NCBI GenBank assembly: GCA_028023455.1
Contig: JAQFVV010006216.1
Span: 2,992,877-3,056,876 of the forward strand
Source of the DNA: Epiperipatus broadwayi
Taxonomy: Eukaryota; Onychophora; Udeonychophora; Euonychophora; Peripatidae
Reading direction: 5' to 3'
DNA: 64,000 nt
The notes under the pieces were generated by a model. It was given only the letters and a program-made list of their open reading frames with translations. It was not told the DNA's origin and searched no databases. Shown here piece after piece: positions 23,666 to 37,348 of this stretch (its first letter is position 1; the number at the start of each line of letters is the position of its first letter). Made by a program: the position numbers and the translations under genes.

Positions 23666-26600
23666 GAAAAAAAAAAGTTGAATTTAAAAAGAACAGTGAA
23701 ACTAGAGATACAAATGGAGCGATGAGAATGAATGTTATAAGATAATTTAAAAAAGGGAAGAGTAGCTAATACAATACTTGATTTACTGAATAACGGGTTA
23801 CTTTATAGGTTATTTTGAAAAACTTGTGTAATGGAAGAAGAAAATGTTATTGCAAAGTTATTTATAAAATTATTTTTTACTATGGAGAATCTGTGACAGA
23901 TATATTTGCTTATTTTCTCTTCGATATTTATTTGGATTAATTGTTAAGTGATTGATAAAATTAACATTGACATTAGGAAAGTTCATTGTAGCAATTTTCC
24001 TTATGGTATGGCATTGCTTAGAGATATAAAGAATGTCATTTATGGTTAAAAATTAAGGAAAGTATAAGACAAATATAAATACATCTAAAAATTTGTATGA
24101 CAGTAAACAAAAACTGGAAGCATAAGGCTAGTATTGTTGGAAGTGTGAATGACAATAAATAAGAAGAGATTATTTAAGTTTTAATGAAACTAAAATAAAA
24201 TTAATTATATATATATTGTATCGGTCTGGAATGATTGGCTGCACCAAATGTAACAGTCTATGTAATTACTCCAGGCTGGGAAAGGTAAAAAGTCACATCT
24301 AACTATGGTCGGACTTTGGGTCCTTGGCTATGCTGCTGGTGATACCGCGATGAAATGTATAACCAATGATTGCATCTATCTTTTATTGACTAGCTCTATA
24401 TTTATTTGAAAATATCAGATACAATTTAGGTTAGTTCACCCACCTCTTGCCCCTTTCCGGTACCCTTATTCCCTGATATTCAAACCCAGGGAGAATTTGC
24501 CTTTGACTCTCTTAACAGGTATGAACAGATACATGTATCAACTTTTGCACTCTAGCATTATTAATACTTAATTTATTATAAAACTATTTTATAAAAATGA
24601 AATAGGTGTGTGTACATATTATGATTAATAGTTGACTGTTGATTGCAATGATAACTCAATGAACCAGAGACTGGAATAATGTAAACTATTCAATATTTAT
24701 TAACAATGATAAAGTGAATCAAAAATAAAATATTTTAACTATAATAAAAATTAAATATGTAAACCAGTGTCAAATATGAACTTCTACTATTCTATCTGTT
24801 AATAATTCTATGGTTCCATATCCTTTACCCAATGGTAGAAATCCATTATGGCACTCATTACTTACAAGATCATGCAGAATACAAAAAATAAAATAATACA
24901 TTAATGGTTTAAAATGATCGCGACTCTAACTAACTAAGTTAAACATCCATTGTCTTATTCATAATAATAATGTGAATGATTCCTGCTGTAAACTCTGTAA
25001 TCTACCAAGTGTTGGAATTTAATCTGAGTAAAATAGATGAAAATCTTATTTCATATATATAGATAACCAGATGTCAAAATTCTCTAGAAATTCAATGGCA
25101 TGGTTTAAAGTTTATTTACAATAATAAAAAAGAAATAACTAAGTTAACGATCCCCTCTTTCTTTTTTACTACCATTACAAATGAAATCTTTTACAGCATA
25201 AACTGGGAAGTTCATGCTTCTGAGTATGTAAATAAAACAAAAGGAAAAAAATCAAAGAAAATTTTACAATATTAAGCACTTAATGAAAATTAATAGTTGA
25301 AACAAAGTTCATTGAATCATCTTGGTAATAGTTCATGATGTTTTGGCATGGAAATTTCCAATAAGCAGTTTAGATCTTCATGTCACTTTTTCTGGCAAAG
25401 AATTGATCACGCAGCGATGTCTCCTGGCGTCATTTAAAATATAAACACATCGATCCTTTGCAGATCCATTTCTCAAGTTTCCTGTGTACACTTCTTCTTG
25501 GACAGTAGGTATCTTATTGGGTATAATGATAAAGTAGAAAAATGAAAGTTTTGCGCAGACATGTTAGGAAAGAAAGCAAGCAGTCAACACCACAGCAGTC
25601 TGTTTACCCCATATGCATTTGTAATCATAAATTACGTTTTCATATTGAATAATTTTTTTATATGTTAGATAAATTATTCCATATTTTGCTTTAACTATTA
25701 GCAGAAACTGTTCTTTTTCTGAAGAGATTTAAAAATTCCAAAACTTTCACTCATGATCTGAAAACAATCTAGTTATTACGAAAATTTATCAATTCTATTT
25801 AATTTTACTTTATAACTTATACTACAGTACTTGATTAAAAACTTGTAATTTCGAACAGCAGACTCCATTTTTTTAGCATTCGAAATTTTAATTCAATTGA
25901 TGTTAGTTCATTATAGCAAATGTATTATTTTCAAGAAGAAAGATTTTAAAAGATTTTGCTTACGTCGTGTGGTACACTAAATTGTCATTTCCTTTTAAAA
26001 TGATGTGATGGCTTATTGTCATGTTTGTTTCATTAATAAAAAAATTAAATAGTAAAATCATAGTTTTATTTTCATACTCAGTTTCCTAGCTATCTAACTT
26101 GACATCTGGTCATCTCCAAGTTACCTAGTTTTAAATTTCGTCACACTATTGTTCAGTTTAGAAGGTATAACAATTTATTAAAGCTTGTTTAATAGTATAT
26201 ATGATTCACTAAAAAACACTAATATATCATGACTTCTTTAATTAAATGCTAGTATAAATAAACACATGTTGTACATATATATATATTGTAACCTAATAAA
26301 AAGTAGTAGTAGTCTGAATAAAATCAAATGGCTCGAGGGGAAAATGATGACATAACATAAACTAGTTATTTAAACCCTTTTATCTAGTTTTATAGGTTTT
26401 TTTTTACTAAATGAATATGGTTGGTCTATCAGGGCACCACTAGGTTAGCTAAGCCTAGACAAAGTTATATTCTATACCTACTTATAGATGTACCTGGTTT
26501 GAACCCATTTGGTACCTTATTTATAACGGATGTAAGATTTTGGATTTTAGAACCATATCACATTTGCACTAACATTAAGAAAAAAACATCCTTATGCTTT

Positions 26601-29600
26601 AGTTGTGCATATAAAATTTATCAGACAAAATTATTACTTAGATTTTAATAAATGCATTTCATCATTCTCATAAGTCTTGCTAGTTCATATCAAAAACTAT
26701 CGGCTTATTTGGCAATTCACTCACTCTTGAATGATGTTGGATCTTGATGGTGATTATTGTCCTATAACGACTCACAAATGATAAATAAATAAAGTGAAAA
26801 TCATTATTTATCTATGGTCATTAAACACATTTATCTAGATCATTGATTAAAAACTTGATGATTATGATGATGATAATACCTCTAACCACAGCTTTAGAAC
26901 TAACGCCTGAACTAAAATTTAGCTTTGATAAATTTATAATTACTTGCCTAACTTTATTATATTTAAATTGGTACTTAACTCTTAATCTTAACCAGTAATG
27001 ATGAATGATCATAATTGATAAGGCAAAGAATACTCTTAATAAAGATATATGCCTTTTTTAATAAAACAAATTAACATTTAATATGGCTAATAAACTCTAC
27101 ATAATATTTAAAGATATATATGAAAATTTATATAAATAATACTGATGAATTGTCCATATTTAAATCATAATATTAATGATACCAAAATCTTCTCCCTTTC
27201 CCTTTAATGACAGAATCCAATGTTTCTATCATAGTATAATGTTTGTGCATCAATTTGGATAGTGAAGAACAAAATTTATATCCAAACGAAAAATATTTCA
27301 TTAAAAAAAATAAATACTTTGTACGCACATACTTTTGTAACCTTATAAATTTAAACAGCATATAAAACAAAATAATTAATTAGAAAAGGTTAGTCAGATT
27401 CTAGAGAAGTAAAAGTGTTTACAGAAATAAGTTTTAAATTACCTATCTTTCCCTCTGACCAATTGAGGTCACTAATTCTGATTTTAAATTTAGCTCCCCA
27501 GTGCTACATTTCTACCACTTCCAACATTCAGGCTCCACAGCTACACATGTGGCAAAATATAATTTACTACTGTGTGTGTATGTGTTGATCCCCATTATAA
27601 ATAAAATATTAAGAAAAAAAACCTTTTAACATAGCAATTTATTTCACGATTTTGAATTAATATATGTTCACAAAATAAAATATATCGATAAGTGGATACG
27701 AATAATGATTTCAGAATACATAATATCATAATAAAGCAATAGCTATTATTACTGAAAGTTCTTTTAATTGATTTTGGTTTTAAGGTTCAGACATAAAAAA
27801 AAAGCCAAAGAGTTTATTAAAAGTTTTGTTAATGGTCACTGCTATACTAAAGAAAATATATATAATTAAAATTCATATTACGAGTTCCTCTTTTACTTTC
27901 TTGAAGCACGCTCTTTCCAAGATTTCAAATTCAGCTTGTTGAATGTTTATAAATTTAGCAGCAGCCTCAAACACCAATCTGTAATACACATATATTTACC
28001 AATTTCAGTGGTTTACTGGAACAGTCCTATTTTTTTTTGGCTTGGGCTTGCAATTCTTTTACTGCGATGATGATGGTAAAATTATTTGCTTCCATAGGAA
28101 CCATTTGGCACTGGAATTATTTCATTTCTTTTCAGCATACTTATTTTTAATAGACTCAAGATTGGCTGTTTTTCATATATTTATCATTTTGCTGGGGTTT
28201 AAACTCAGTCAATGGCATAAATAAAATAGCATGGTTTAACACTTTAGCCTTCTTTTTATTTACATTTTAGATTTAAAATACAGGTGAGCAGTCAGTTTCT
28301 TTTTTCTTGTTTTTCAATCAGTCACAAGGTGTAGAATACTTTTGGTTCAACTCTTCAGATATGCATTGATTTATGTATGGCTGGATTGCCACACAAATAT
28401 ATATCACTTAGCTTACCATTAGGCTGTAAGAAACTTTCCCCAAAAAAATATAAAAAAAATAATGCTGGCTTTTAAGCAGCAATTCAGTGTTATTTTTTTC
28501 CTCAATTTAGTTCATTCTCTCAACAATTTTAATATTTTTTTACCTGAACAGACTGATTCAGCATTTTTATATACTTTAGTCTTTTACAGGCTCACAGATA
28601 GAAAACCTGATTTTCATTAGTTAAGCCATCTACTTAAAATTGACAATCTGTTTTAAATTGACTTAGTTAGAAACCCAGACTAATATGATTTTTTAGTAAT
28701 TAACTGATTGACTGGTCTGGAATTCATTATCTTAATAGCATTCCCACTTTTTTTCAAGTCTAGCCTCATAAACTTCATCTTTTTTCAATTAACTGATCTA
28801 ATGAATGCCAGCTGGACTGGTCAGCTGAAATTCTAACATTGTGAGTTTAATTAGTTATATAATTCTTTACAAACAATGAAATCACAAAATGATTTTAACA
28901 GAACCTTTCTTTTAATATGTGTGCAACTGTAAGTTTATTCATGTAAAATACAAGCACATACTCAGATATTCAGAAAAACCTGCCGATCAAAAATAATCTG
29001 AATGATTTTTACAAATTATAACTTAATATTCAAAACTAAATTATTAAAACTATTAGACTTAATTTATTGTTATAGAAAGAGTAGCAGAATTGATTAAGTA
29101 TAGGTCAATTTTGAAGAAAGTTAATAATCAAAATTAGAAAATGATTAACTGAATAGTTTGTCTCCACAGACGATTGTTTATATGTGTTCTAATTCTCCCT
29201 TTTAAAGACAACTATTAAATTCAAGATATATGCTACTCTTTTGGTTTTATCAATACAAAATAAACAGAGCATAAATATTTTCCCCACTCTTTCTGTCCTA
29301 GGCCTTTGGGACTTGATCATGTAGGGTTGGAACTTGGGTGCCCTACATTTACCTGCATATACAAGAAAATGTGGTGATGATTTTTTTTTTTTTATTTTAG
29401 CCACAGGTTAAATATGCTAATAATCAAATAACATTCCCATTGTTAGTGCAAGTGTTTAGGTGGATTTAATTTAATAAGTGAGCTAATCTTCTCAGGAATG
29501 ATTGAGTTGTAAGCTACCCTATACAATATATATAAAATTTGTATAGGTTAAGAGAAAGAGAAGCAGCAGGAAAAAAAAATCTGATTGATGACTGTTTCAA

Positions 29601-30628
29601 AAATGAAACAAATGATAGAAAAACTTGGAAGAAGTTGTTGGATTCATGTTGGTTGCTTGAAGTCAAAAAATGCCTTTGCTGCAGGAAATCTAGAACATAA
29701 TTACTTATATTTTTAATTTAATTATATATTTTTTTTGTAATATCTGTTACTTAACATACAGGTAATTTGGAAGACATTGGTCTCAAGGATTTCATTCCAT
29801 GTTGTGAATATAATTTTGACAATGGGCTTTAGAATGATATATTTAAATGGAATCATATTTTGAAAAAAAATCAAATCAGATTATATTTTGCTTTAAATGA
29901 GATGGTTTTTTTAATTCAAATATTACTTATCAACATAATGATAATTGATATAGTTGTTATGTATAGGAATTTTACACTTGCAATAAGTTTATTTGGTTAA
30001 TGCCTGTTGTGATGTACTCACAAATTGGATAGTAGCTTCTAATATTATGGAATTCTATTTTAATGTTATTTTTATATCATTTACAACATTAATGTCTATC
30101 AAAATTAATAAACTTTACTCTGCAATTTTAAATACGAATTTTGTGATTTTTTAAAAAAATATTTTTCTTATCATGTATTTTGTGAATTTCTCTAGTTATT
30201 TATTTAATTCTTACAAGGTGATTATCATTTTTTTTGATTTCATTGTTATTTGAGGGATGCATGCATCTATTATTTACATTATTTAAATTTCAAGAAAATA
30301 TTCTTTTTTAGTTCCATCGTCTATATTTCGCTATGATGTCTTCATTTTATCATATCTAATCTTTTTTTAATTTTCATTCTTTTACTTAGATCATCTTTTG
30401 TTTATATTCAACTTTCATCATTATATGAATATATTTTAGAATATATAAAATATTTTCTCTTTATAAAAATATATATATATTAACTTAAAAATGAAGTTAA
30501 AAAAGAGAAGTTATAAATAAATATAATAAAAATAAGCTAAACGTTTTCGAGGATCCATGCCTCATAATCATAGCTTTCATAAAAATGCATAGTAAAATAT
30601 ATACAAAGATATATAAAATTAGCACGTG
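23666..30628. other. XRN1 intron sequence without a recognised gene
   Basis: Mostly AT-rich. A less AT-rich block begins at about 24206 with TTGTATCGG after ATATAT, the same kind of start as the LTR-like elements, and runs on to an uncertain end (perhaps about 25610). Weak repeat ghosts with higher G+C lie near 27440-27560, 27990-28110 and 29270-29350. Open frames at 26421, 26821, 27173, 28042 and 29189 show no domains and fall in such ghosts or low-complexity sequence. Confidence 0.4.
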
Positions 30629-31425
30629 TTACGTGGACCATTTCTTCGATATATCAAAGCAAGTGTCTTTTCTATTTATAGCACTAATATTTCCATTAAT
30701 GTAGAATGCTTCTTTTATTTTCCTCTTACGATCATTTGATTCAGTGCATAAAATTACCGGATTAGAAGGAATAAAATTGTGTCCAGATTTCATCGAATGC
30801 TCCAAAAATACAGAAGATATATTGTTGTTCTTCTGAGCTCTCTTGTAAGTGTACATGTGTTGAGCAAGCTTAGTATTAACAGTAGCTTTAGTTTCACCAT
30901 AATATACAGCAAGACATTTTTCTTGAGGACATAAAATGGAATAAACTACATGTGGGGTGAATGAATGATCAATATGATCTTTTGAGTTGTTGATCAATCT
31001 ATTAGAATTAGGAGGAGTTCTAAATCCAATTTTAAACTTATTGAATAATGCTTTAGTTAATTTGCTAGATATTTTGGAAATGTAAGGAATAGTAATTCTA
31101 GGAAGTTGAACACATGGTACAACACTATTTATTTTATTATGGAATTTAGAAATATAATTTTTAATAGACCAAAGTTTAAAACCTGCTTTCATCAAATCTT
31201 TAATAAAATTATTCAGATTTTCTTTTCTGTCTGCTTCATATTTACAAAGATGCAAATTTCTAAATAAGAAAGAATTTAAACCAGCAAATTTATGTGATGC
31301 AGGTGAGTTAGATTTAGGGTGAATACAGTTTCTAATTTCAAAAGGCTTAATTATCATCTTGTAATCTATACAGTTATTATTTCTTGATAATGAAAGGTCA
31401 AGATATTTGATTTCTTTATTGTTAT
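30629..31425 (-). pseudogene. Penelope-like element fragment: RT end plus GIY-YIG endonuclease
   Basis: Minus-strand C-terminal part of a Penelope-like retroelement. From about 31425 the frame reads KEIKYLDLSLSRNNN, matching the YLDL segment at the end of the PLE reverse transcriptase, then the usual HP-S-S--HK-A-LNSFLFR segment. A linker follows and then a GIY-YIG endonuclease domain: YSILCP, YYGETKATVNTKLAQH, a second conserved His (LEHSMKSGH) and late KIKEAFYI. The open frame 30629-31357 (242 residues) covers most of it; its ATG is not a true start. The RT catalytic core is absent, so the copy is 5' truncated. Confidence 0.88.
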
Positions 31426-32313
31426 TTTCTCTTTATGTATTATTAGATTTATGATTATTTGTTACTAGTTTTTGCAGTTTACTAATAGTTTATAGCAAGA
31501 TCTTCATTGTTGGTTTTTTTATTTTAGGACTGACTAAAATATAAAATGTATTGAATCAAAGACTTCACTAATTTTTATTATAATTAGTTTTTTTTTTTTT
31601 TTTGCTTAATTACTTAGTATAAACAACTTTGAGTTACTTTCATAAGTTATGTGATTTAGCAAATCATAAATGTTTATGTTTAATTTATGCTTTGAATTCA
31701 TTTCATAGCCTATAAATCTATTTTAAATTTTTTATTAACATTGGTGGAATAGATTTAACATGGTTTTTAAAATATTCTTAATCATGTTAATGTTCTGATT
31801 TATCAAGATATATTTATAAAGAAAATTATTTGTATTGAAACTCGGGTCATACTCTAGATATTTGAAAATAATATTTAGTTTATTCAGTTCTATAGAATTG
31901 ACAAAAAATGTGTTATTTTTCTTCAGTTTTTTTTTCATATATTTGTATCTTTTCTACAAAGTTTATTAAAAAAACGCTATGAAAAACTAAAAGTATGTAA
32001 TAGTTACTATTTAAAAGACCTTGATTATATAGATGAATTGTATCTGTTCACTGAACTGATTTAAGAACTGAGAAATGTAAGCTAATTATATAGTTGATGC
32101 TGAGATTATCCAAACTTGCTTCAAATAGACACTAAAAATATACACATAAATGATAAGTCTTAATAACAATGCAACCATACAATTTAAAATTGGTGATAAG
32201 ACATTGATGAAATAGACACATTCTGCTACTGTAAGAAACAATTATTTGAAATGGTGATGCCAAAATAGTGGCCGAGAATGATATTCAGTGAGTAATTGCA
32301 GAAAAAAAATATA
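31426..32313. other. AT-rich intron sequence
   Basis: Immediately upstream of the Penelope fragment a few codons (LQKLVTNNHKSNN type, about 31425-31480) may be its decayed continuation. Nothing else is recognised. Confidence 0.4.
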
Positions 32314-33466
32314 CCTGGGTCTCGTTTTACGCGATAGATAAGTTCCTCAGAAAATGCGCGCAAACGAAATTGCGCAAAAATAGACGTAACTTACCTTGAA
32401 AAAGGGGGGTATGGACTGTGATTTTTCAAAAATCGCATAAGAGTAAAGCACCAATGTAAAATTACTTTAAAATTTGCACAAAAAAAAAATAAGGAATAAA
32501 ATATGACTAATAAAAAATTTCAAATTTGAAAAAAATTGAAACAAGACAAACTTTTGTAACTATAACATTTAATTTTATTCAAAACAATATGTATTTTTAT
32601 GCATACATTTTTTTATACGCGTTTTAATTATTATCGCTATTTGCCGATAAACAGGTTCGTTTGCAAACTGGTAAAAAATTAGATTCTTCACAAGATGAAA
32701 TACAACTAGCGCCAACTTCACTCTCATGTTGTGTTAATGGTTTTCTCGTGACAACGTAATTAGTAATTAATCTTTGAGATGATGATTTTTTTAATTGTTT
32801 ATGAATGTGATATCCAGACATACAACCATTTAGCTCTCATTGGAATTTAAGAGCACGTTCGTGATTAGTGTCATTAATAAGAAAATAATTTGCCAACTGA
32901 TTAGAAAGTTGAAGACCTTCTCGAATCATTTTTGCAGTGAAAGGAACAGGTTCCACTTCTGTTTCATTATCTTTTTTTACATTTTCTTCTGTATCTAAAC
33001 TTTTATTTTTGTCTTTAATTTTTTAATTTTCAATTCCGTTTCATTGCTATTACTCACCTTTTAAAAATAAACTTGTGGACACTAAATGATTAATAATTGA
33101 TTATGTTCTTTTTTAAAAAGCAAAAACAGAATATGATTTAAAATGCAAAATTAACACGCACAATGTTTGAACAAATTTACATTATAATCTTGTAAAATTT
33201 AATGGGTGTATACATAAAATGTGGAAATCATGATTTTAATTTCAATATTGCATAAAATCTTACTATTATAATGCACTGAAAATATTGAAATTACTAAGAT
33301 GAAAGTTGAATTCCAATAATGTGCTATTACTTTCAATATGACGTAAGTGCGCGAAATTTATTATTTAAAGTAATAGCGCATTATCGGAGTTCGACTTCCG
33401 AAGAAACATGAATCGCGTAACTTCAAAATCGCGTTAAATAAATCCGCGTAAAAAGAGACCCAGGTG
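32314..33466 (-). mobile_element. pogo/Tigger-like nonautonomous DNA transposon, copy 1
   Basis: 1.15 kb element with terminal inverted repeats of the form CACCTGGGTCTCGTTTTACG; the left end has lost two bases. TA flanks it, as in Tc1/mariner-pogo insertions. The minus strand carries the C-terminal part of a Tigger-type transposase: IREGLQLSNQLANYFLIND at about 32925-32870, then 32821-32624. The catalytic DDE core is missing, so this is an internal-deletion derivative. A second copy in opposite orientation is at 48285-49355. Confidence 0.85.
32624..32821 (-). pseudogene. C-terminal Tigger-like transposase fragment
   Basis: Open frame with HIHKQLKKSSSQRLITNYVV, resembling the I-KQL--A-Q--ITDYF tail of Tigger/jerky-type transposases. 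The upstream IREGLQLSNQLANYF block is separated from it by a stop codon. The same tail is seen on the plus strand in the other copy near 48905-48985. No catalytic residues remain. Confidence 0.65.
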
Positions 33467-33838
33467 TATATGCAAAAATTTTTCCAACCTGAATATGGTT
33501 GTGCATATATTATATTATTGAACAAAAATAGTTTAAGAGATATACTGGATACTATTTGGACACTGATATAGATCTAAATATAGAACTACTTGGGGGAATT
33601 GTAGATGAAGAATTTTACTAGGAATGTCATTGAATGGGATCAAATAGATAGTAGAACATCTAATTGTGTGGAGAAGTTAAGGAAGGTAATAATAATTATA
33701 ACAACAACAATTATTGTTGTAGAGAATATATTAATGAATATTTGTTTTTTTTTCCTTCAAATTTTATGATAGATGAAATTTTAAAATATAAGTTTATCTT
33801 ATAGATATTTTGCTATATAATCATCATCATCATCATTA

Positions 33839-34579
33839 TCAACCATTATCAATCCACTGCAGGATGAAGGTCTCTCCAAGTTGAATCCATCTTTTCCGAT
33901 CTTTAGCTTCTCTTCTCCACATCACCCCTACACATTTTCTTATTTCATCCATCCATCTTACATGTGGTCTCCTTCTGGGTCTTTTACAATCTCTTGGAAT
34001 CCAGTTTAAAATTTCAATTGTCCATCTATTATCATCTCTTCTAGTAATATGTCCAGCCCAACTCCACTTCAATCTTTTAATTTTTTCAATGAGGTCAGTA
34101 ACACCTGTTTGTTCTCTTACCCATACATTGCGTTTTCGATCTCTTCTTGTTACTCCCAACATACATCTCTCCATACTTCTTTGAGTGGTCTGAAGTCTCT
34201 GTATTGATCTTCTATTAAGTGTCCAAGTCTCAGATCCATAAGTAAGAACTGGTAAAACACATTTGTTAAAAACCTTTCTTTTCAAACACACAGGCATATT
34301 TCCTTTTAATATCAAGTTATTTCTACCAAAAGCACTCCAACCAAGTTTAATTCTATGATTAATTTCCTCTATTATGTTTCCATCTGTATTAATAATCTGA
34401 CCAAGGTATTTGTAACTCTTAACTTCTTCTAATTCATCATAATCAATCTTTATTTTGATATTTTGAGCAAATCGATTAAACATTACTTTAGTCTTTTTAA
34501 CATTTATCTTTAGTCCTACTTTCATCTGATAACTCCTGCAACATTTCCTGCAGCTCGGAAGCATTATTTGCAAAAACAA
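33839..34579 (-). pseudogene. RTE RT thumb and C-terminal region
   Basis: Continues the RT after a frameshift: GLKINVKKTKVMFNR, then SYKYLGQIINTDG and TYGSETWTLNRR, and ends with the RTE-typical tail GHITRRDDNRWT and RPRRRPHVRWMDEIRK. The stop lies at the edge of the microsatellite tail. The first residues of the open frame before GLKIN are out-of-frame noise. Confidence 0.9.
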
Positions 34580-34910
34580 TTACATCATCTGCGAAATCTA
34601 AATGACTTAAATAATCTCCATTTACTTTCACTCCTTTAGTTTCCCATTTTAATCCACAAAATACTTCTTGCAGCACTGCTGTAAAAAGTTTTGGAGATAT
34701 GGAGTCACCTTGTCTTACACCTTTCTCAATGTTGACTTTCCCAGTATCATTATGTAATCCAATTGTTGCTGTTGCATTTTTATAAATATTCTTTAAAATA
34801 TGACAATATCCTGGATCTATACCTTGATGATCCAATGCTTTAATCACTGAAGAAATGTTTATAGAATCAAATGCCTTTTCATAATCTACAAATCCAAAAC
34901 ATAATGACAA
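34497..34910 (-). pseudogene. RTE reverse transcriptase palm
   Basis: 137-residue frame with RT blocks FGFVDYEKAFDSI, GVRQGDSISPKLFTAVL and HLDFADDVIVFA. The first motif Asp and the ADD catalytic pair are intact. The frame ends just after LQELSDES by a one-base shift; the continuation GLKINVKKTKVMFN is in the frame of 33839-34579. Confidence 0.9.
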
Positions 34911-35403
34911 CTCATATTCATTTTCCTTTCTATAACTTCTCTCAATACTTGGATATGATCTACTGTACTAAAACCACTTTTAAATCCAGCTTGTTCTCTT
35001 GGTTGGTGAAAATCCAAGGTTCTCTGTAGACGAGTTGTAATTATCTTGGTAAAATTTTATATAAAACTGATAAAAGGCTGATAGGTCTGTAATTTCTAAT
35101 ATCTTCTTTATCACCTTTTTAAAATATTAATATTAATACTGCATTCTTCCAATCATCTGGTACATCTTTATCATTTAGACATTTGGTATATAACTTTGCT
35201 AATATTTTTCTGTTTCTTCACCTGCTTCTTTTAATATATCAATTATAATTCCATCATTACCTGGAGCCTTTCCTTTTTCATACATTTAATTGCATTTCTC
35301 ACTTCTTCATTTAAAATTCTGGGCAATTCGGAAGATGTAATAGATATAGGAGATACTTGTTCTTTATTACTATATAATTCTTGATAAAAATCTTCTACCA
35401 ATT

Positions 35404-35694
35404 TCATAATGTCATCCCTCTTTTTAGTAATAATTCCATCTTTTTCCTTATTGCAGATATAAATTTCCTACCAATACCAAAATGTTGTTTTACATTCTTA
35501 AGACTTTTATTTTCTTCTACAGCTTTTCTTGCTAGTTCACAGTTATACTTTCTTATATCATTTTCAACTCTTTTCCGCACCATTTTACAAAATTCGAGAT
35601 ATTCAATTCTTTTTAATGCATCATTCTTGCATATCTTCATATTCCTTCTTTTCTTCATAAGTTCTCTAGTCTCAGTAGAAATTTTATTAGTCAA
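35404..35694 (-). pseudogene. RTE linker between endonuclease and RT
   Basis: Lysine/arginine-rich 96-residue open frame, reading STETRELMKKRRNMK near its start. RTE proteins carry a segment of this kind before the RT domain. It is followed on the minus strand by PGNDGIIIDILKEAGEE (about 35265-35215), the start of the RT, then several stops and frameshifts up to 34910. Confidence 0.7.
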
Positions 35695-36089
35695 TTGCTG
35701 CTTTTTCTACCAGCTATCTTTGTTGCAGTTTTTAAAAGTGTATCAGTTATTTTCATATTAATTTCATTCAAATCTGAATCATGTTCAAAATCTACTAATA
35801 CTTGAAACCGATTTGTAAGTTCTAATTTAAATTCATTAGAATGTTTCTGAAGATTAGGAATATCAACTGTAAATATAGTTTTTCTTAATAATTTTGTCTC
35901 TCTAGTTTTACATTAACATGTATCTTACCCCTTACTAATCGATGATCACTTCCTGTGTTAAATTTATTAAGAACATTACAATCTTGAAATATGTATTTCC
36001 TGTTAGTCAAAATATAATCCAATTCTGCTGTACCTTCATTTGGATGCTTCCATGTCCATTTCCTTCTAACATTTTCTCAAAGATCGAAT

Positions 36090-36776
36090 TCATAATATAA
36101 AGTTTTCCTTCTCTGCAAACTCCACAAGTCTATGTCCTCTCTCATTTCTATTACCATAACCAAAATTACCTACAACACTTTCATCTTTCATTTGTTTACC
36201 AATTCTAGCATTAAAATCTCCCATAACAATTTTAAAATGTTGTTTACTCTGATCAAAAGCCTTTTGTACATCCATATAAAAATCTTCTACTACTTCATCA
36301 CTGTGAGAACTTGTTGGGGCATAAACCTGAATTATCTGCATTTGATATCTGCTATTAAGTTGTATAACTAATCTTGCCACTCTGTCTGATACACTATCAA
36401 TCTCCACAATATTGTTCTTCCACTTTTTATTTATAATGAATCCTCCTCCACTTGTATTTCCAATATTTGTGCCTTTATAATAGAGCATATGTCCACTTTT
36501 TAAATCAATTGTCTCTTCACCTTTTCTTCTAACTTCACAAAGTCCAATAATATCCCATTTAATATAAGAGAGTTCTTCTAATTCTTGCAATCTTCCTTCA
36601 CTTGAAAGTGATCTGCAGTTGTAAGTACCTAAATAAAAAGTCGTCATCAAATGGCAGCCTGGGTCCGCCTCCAGGATATTCTTAGCACCCTCTGCCTTCG
36701 GCCACCAAACGCTGCCTTGGTTGGTGACTTTACAGCCTCCTGGGATCAAGGGCCATGCTTTATTTTTGTCTGTCAT
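36090..36776 (-). pseudogene. RTE apurinic-like endonuclease domain
   Basis: 228-residue open frame. AP-endonuclease motifs seen: LGTYNCRSL (Asn), IIGLCEVRRKG (Glu), IIQVYAPTSS (Tyr) and IVMGDFNARIG (Asp, Asn). The closing TGSDHR motif is still encoded at about 35940-35960 on the same strand but in a shifted frame, so the domain ends in a frameshift. The endonuclease would nick target DNA to prime reverse transcription. This copy cannot make the full protein. Confidence 0.9.
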
Positions 36777-37179
36777 AATTAATATAATTGGGAAAAATCT
36801 TTATCATTTACACAAACATTCATTCTGCCTTATCAGGCACTGAGAAGAAAGACCATGGTGTTTCTTGGAGGCCTTAAAGGAACCGAGCAGGGCAAATTCC
36901 TAATGTCCACTCCATACGTTCTTGTCGTTGCAGCTGTTATTACTATATGTTTATTCATATAGTATACGAACATGGATGGGCTACTCACCAACACGCATTA
37001 GCTATATAATATAATTATGGAAATTTCTACAAAAAGTTATATGCATATAGCATCATTAACTTTATTATGCATGCTTAGATTAAAATTGGAGCATGCTAAT
37101 TTTACTTAAAATTTTATTTTTTGTTATTGTTGTTGTATAACTACCTAATTTTATAATATATATTTAAATTATTTTTTAG

Positions 37180-37348
37180 ACAGCAATGAAAATTCCATTT
37201 GATTTAGAGAAAATAATTGATGATTGGATATTGATGGGTTTTCTAGTGGGTAATGATTTCATTCCTCATTTGCCTCACTTACATATTGCTCATGATGCCT
37301 TGCCACTTTTATATCAAACATATATTCATGTCATGCCTACATTAGATG
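37180..37348 (+). CDS. XRN1: XRN1 coding exon with catalytic GNDF motif
   Basis: Third XRN1 exon: 56 codons plus one base. It contains IIDDWILMGFLVGNDFIPHL followed by PHLHI-HDALPLLY, near-identical in wording to animal XRN1. The Asp of GNDF is one of the conserved acidic residues that bind the catalytic divalent metals in the 5'-3' exonuclease fold, so this exon is essential for activity. The acceptor AG is at 37178-37179 after a TATTTTTT-type tract and the donor is GTAAGT at 37349. It ends in phase 1, giving a Gly split with the next exon. A minus-strand RTE retrotransposon ends only 179 bases upstream, close to where a branch point would be expected. Confidence 0.96.

Larger units (their letters stand above)
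33822..37000 (-). mobile_element. full-length but broken RTE-clade non-LTR retrotransposon
   Basis: 3179 bases, minus strand. Flanked by a perfect 10-base target-site duplication GCTATATAAT (33812-33821 and 37001-37010). The 3' end is a (GAT)n-type microsatellite (33822-33837), the usual RTE tail. Endonuclease, linker, reverse transcriptase and C-terminal segments are all present in order but split among frames. The length fits a complete RTE element of about 3.2 kb. It lies in XRN1 intron sequence, antisense, with its 5' end 179 bases before the exon at 37180. Confidence 0.93.

Noticed and set aside
33822-33837. host microsatellite
   Set aside because: The repeat directly follows the RTE coding end and lies inside the target duplication, so it is the element's own tail.
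35381-35761. 126-residue plus-strand ORF
   Set aside because: Antisense to the lysine-rich RTE linker; phenylalanine/serine-rich composition is the complement of lysine codons.
36132-36371. plus-strand ORF
   Set aside because: Antisense to the RTE endonuclease frame.
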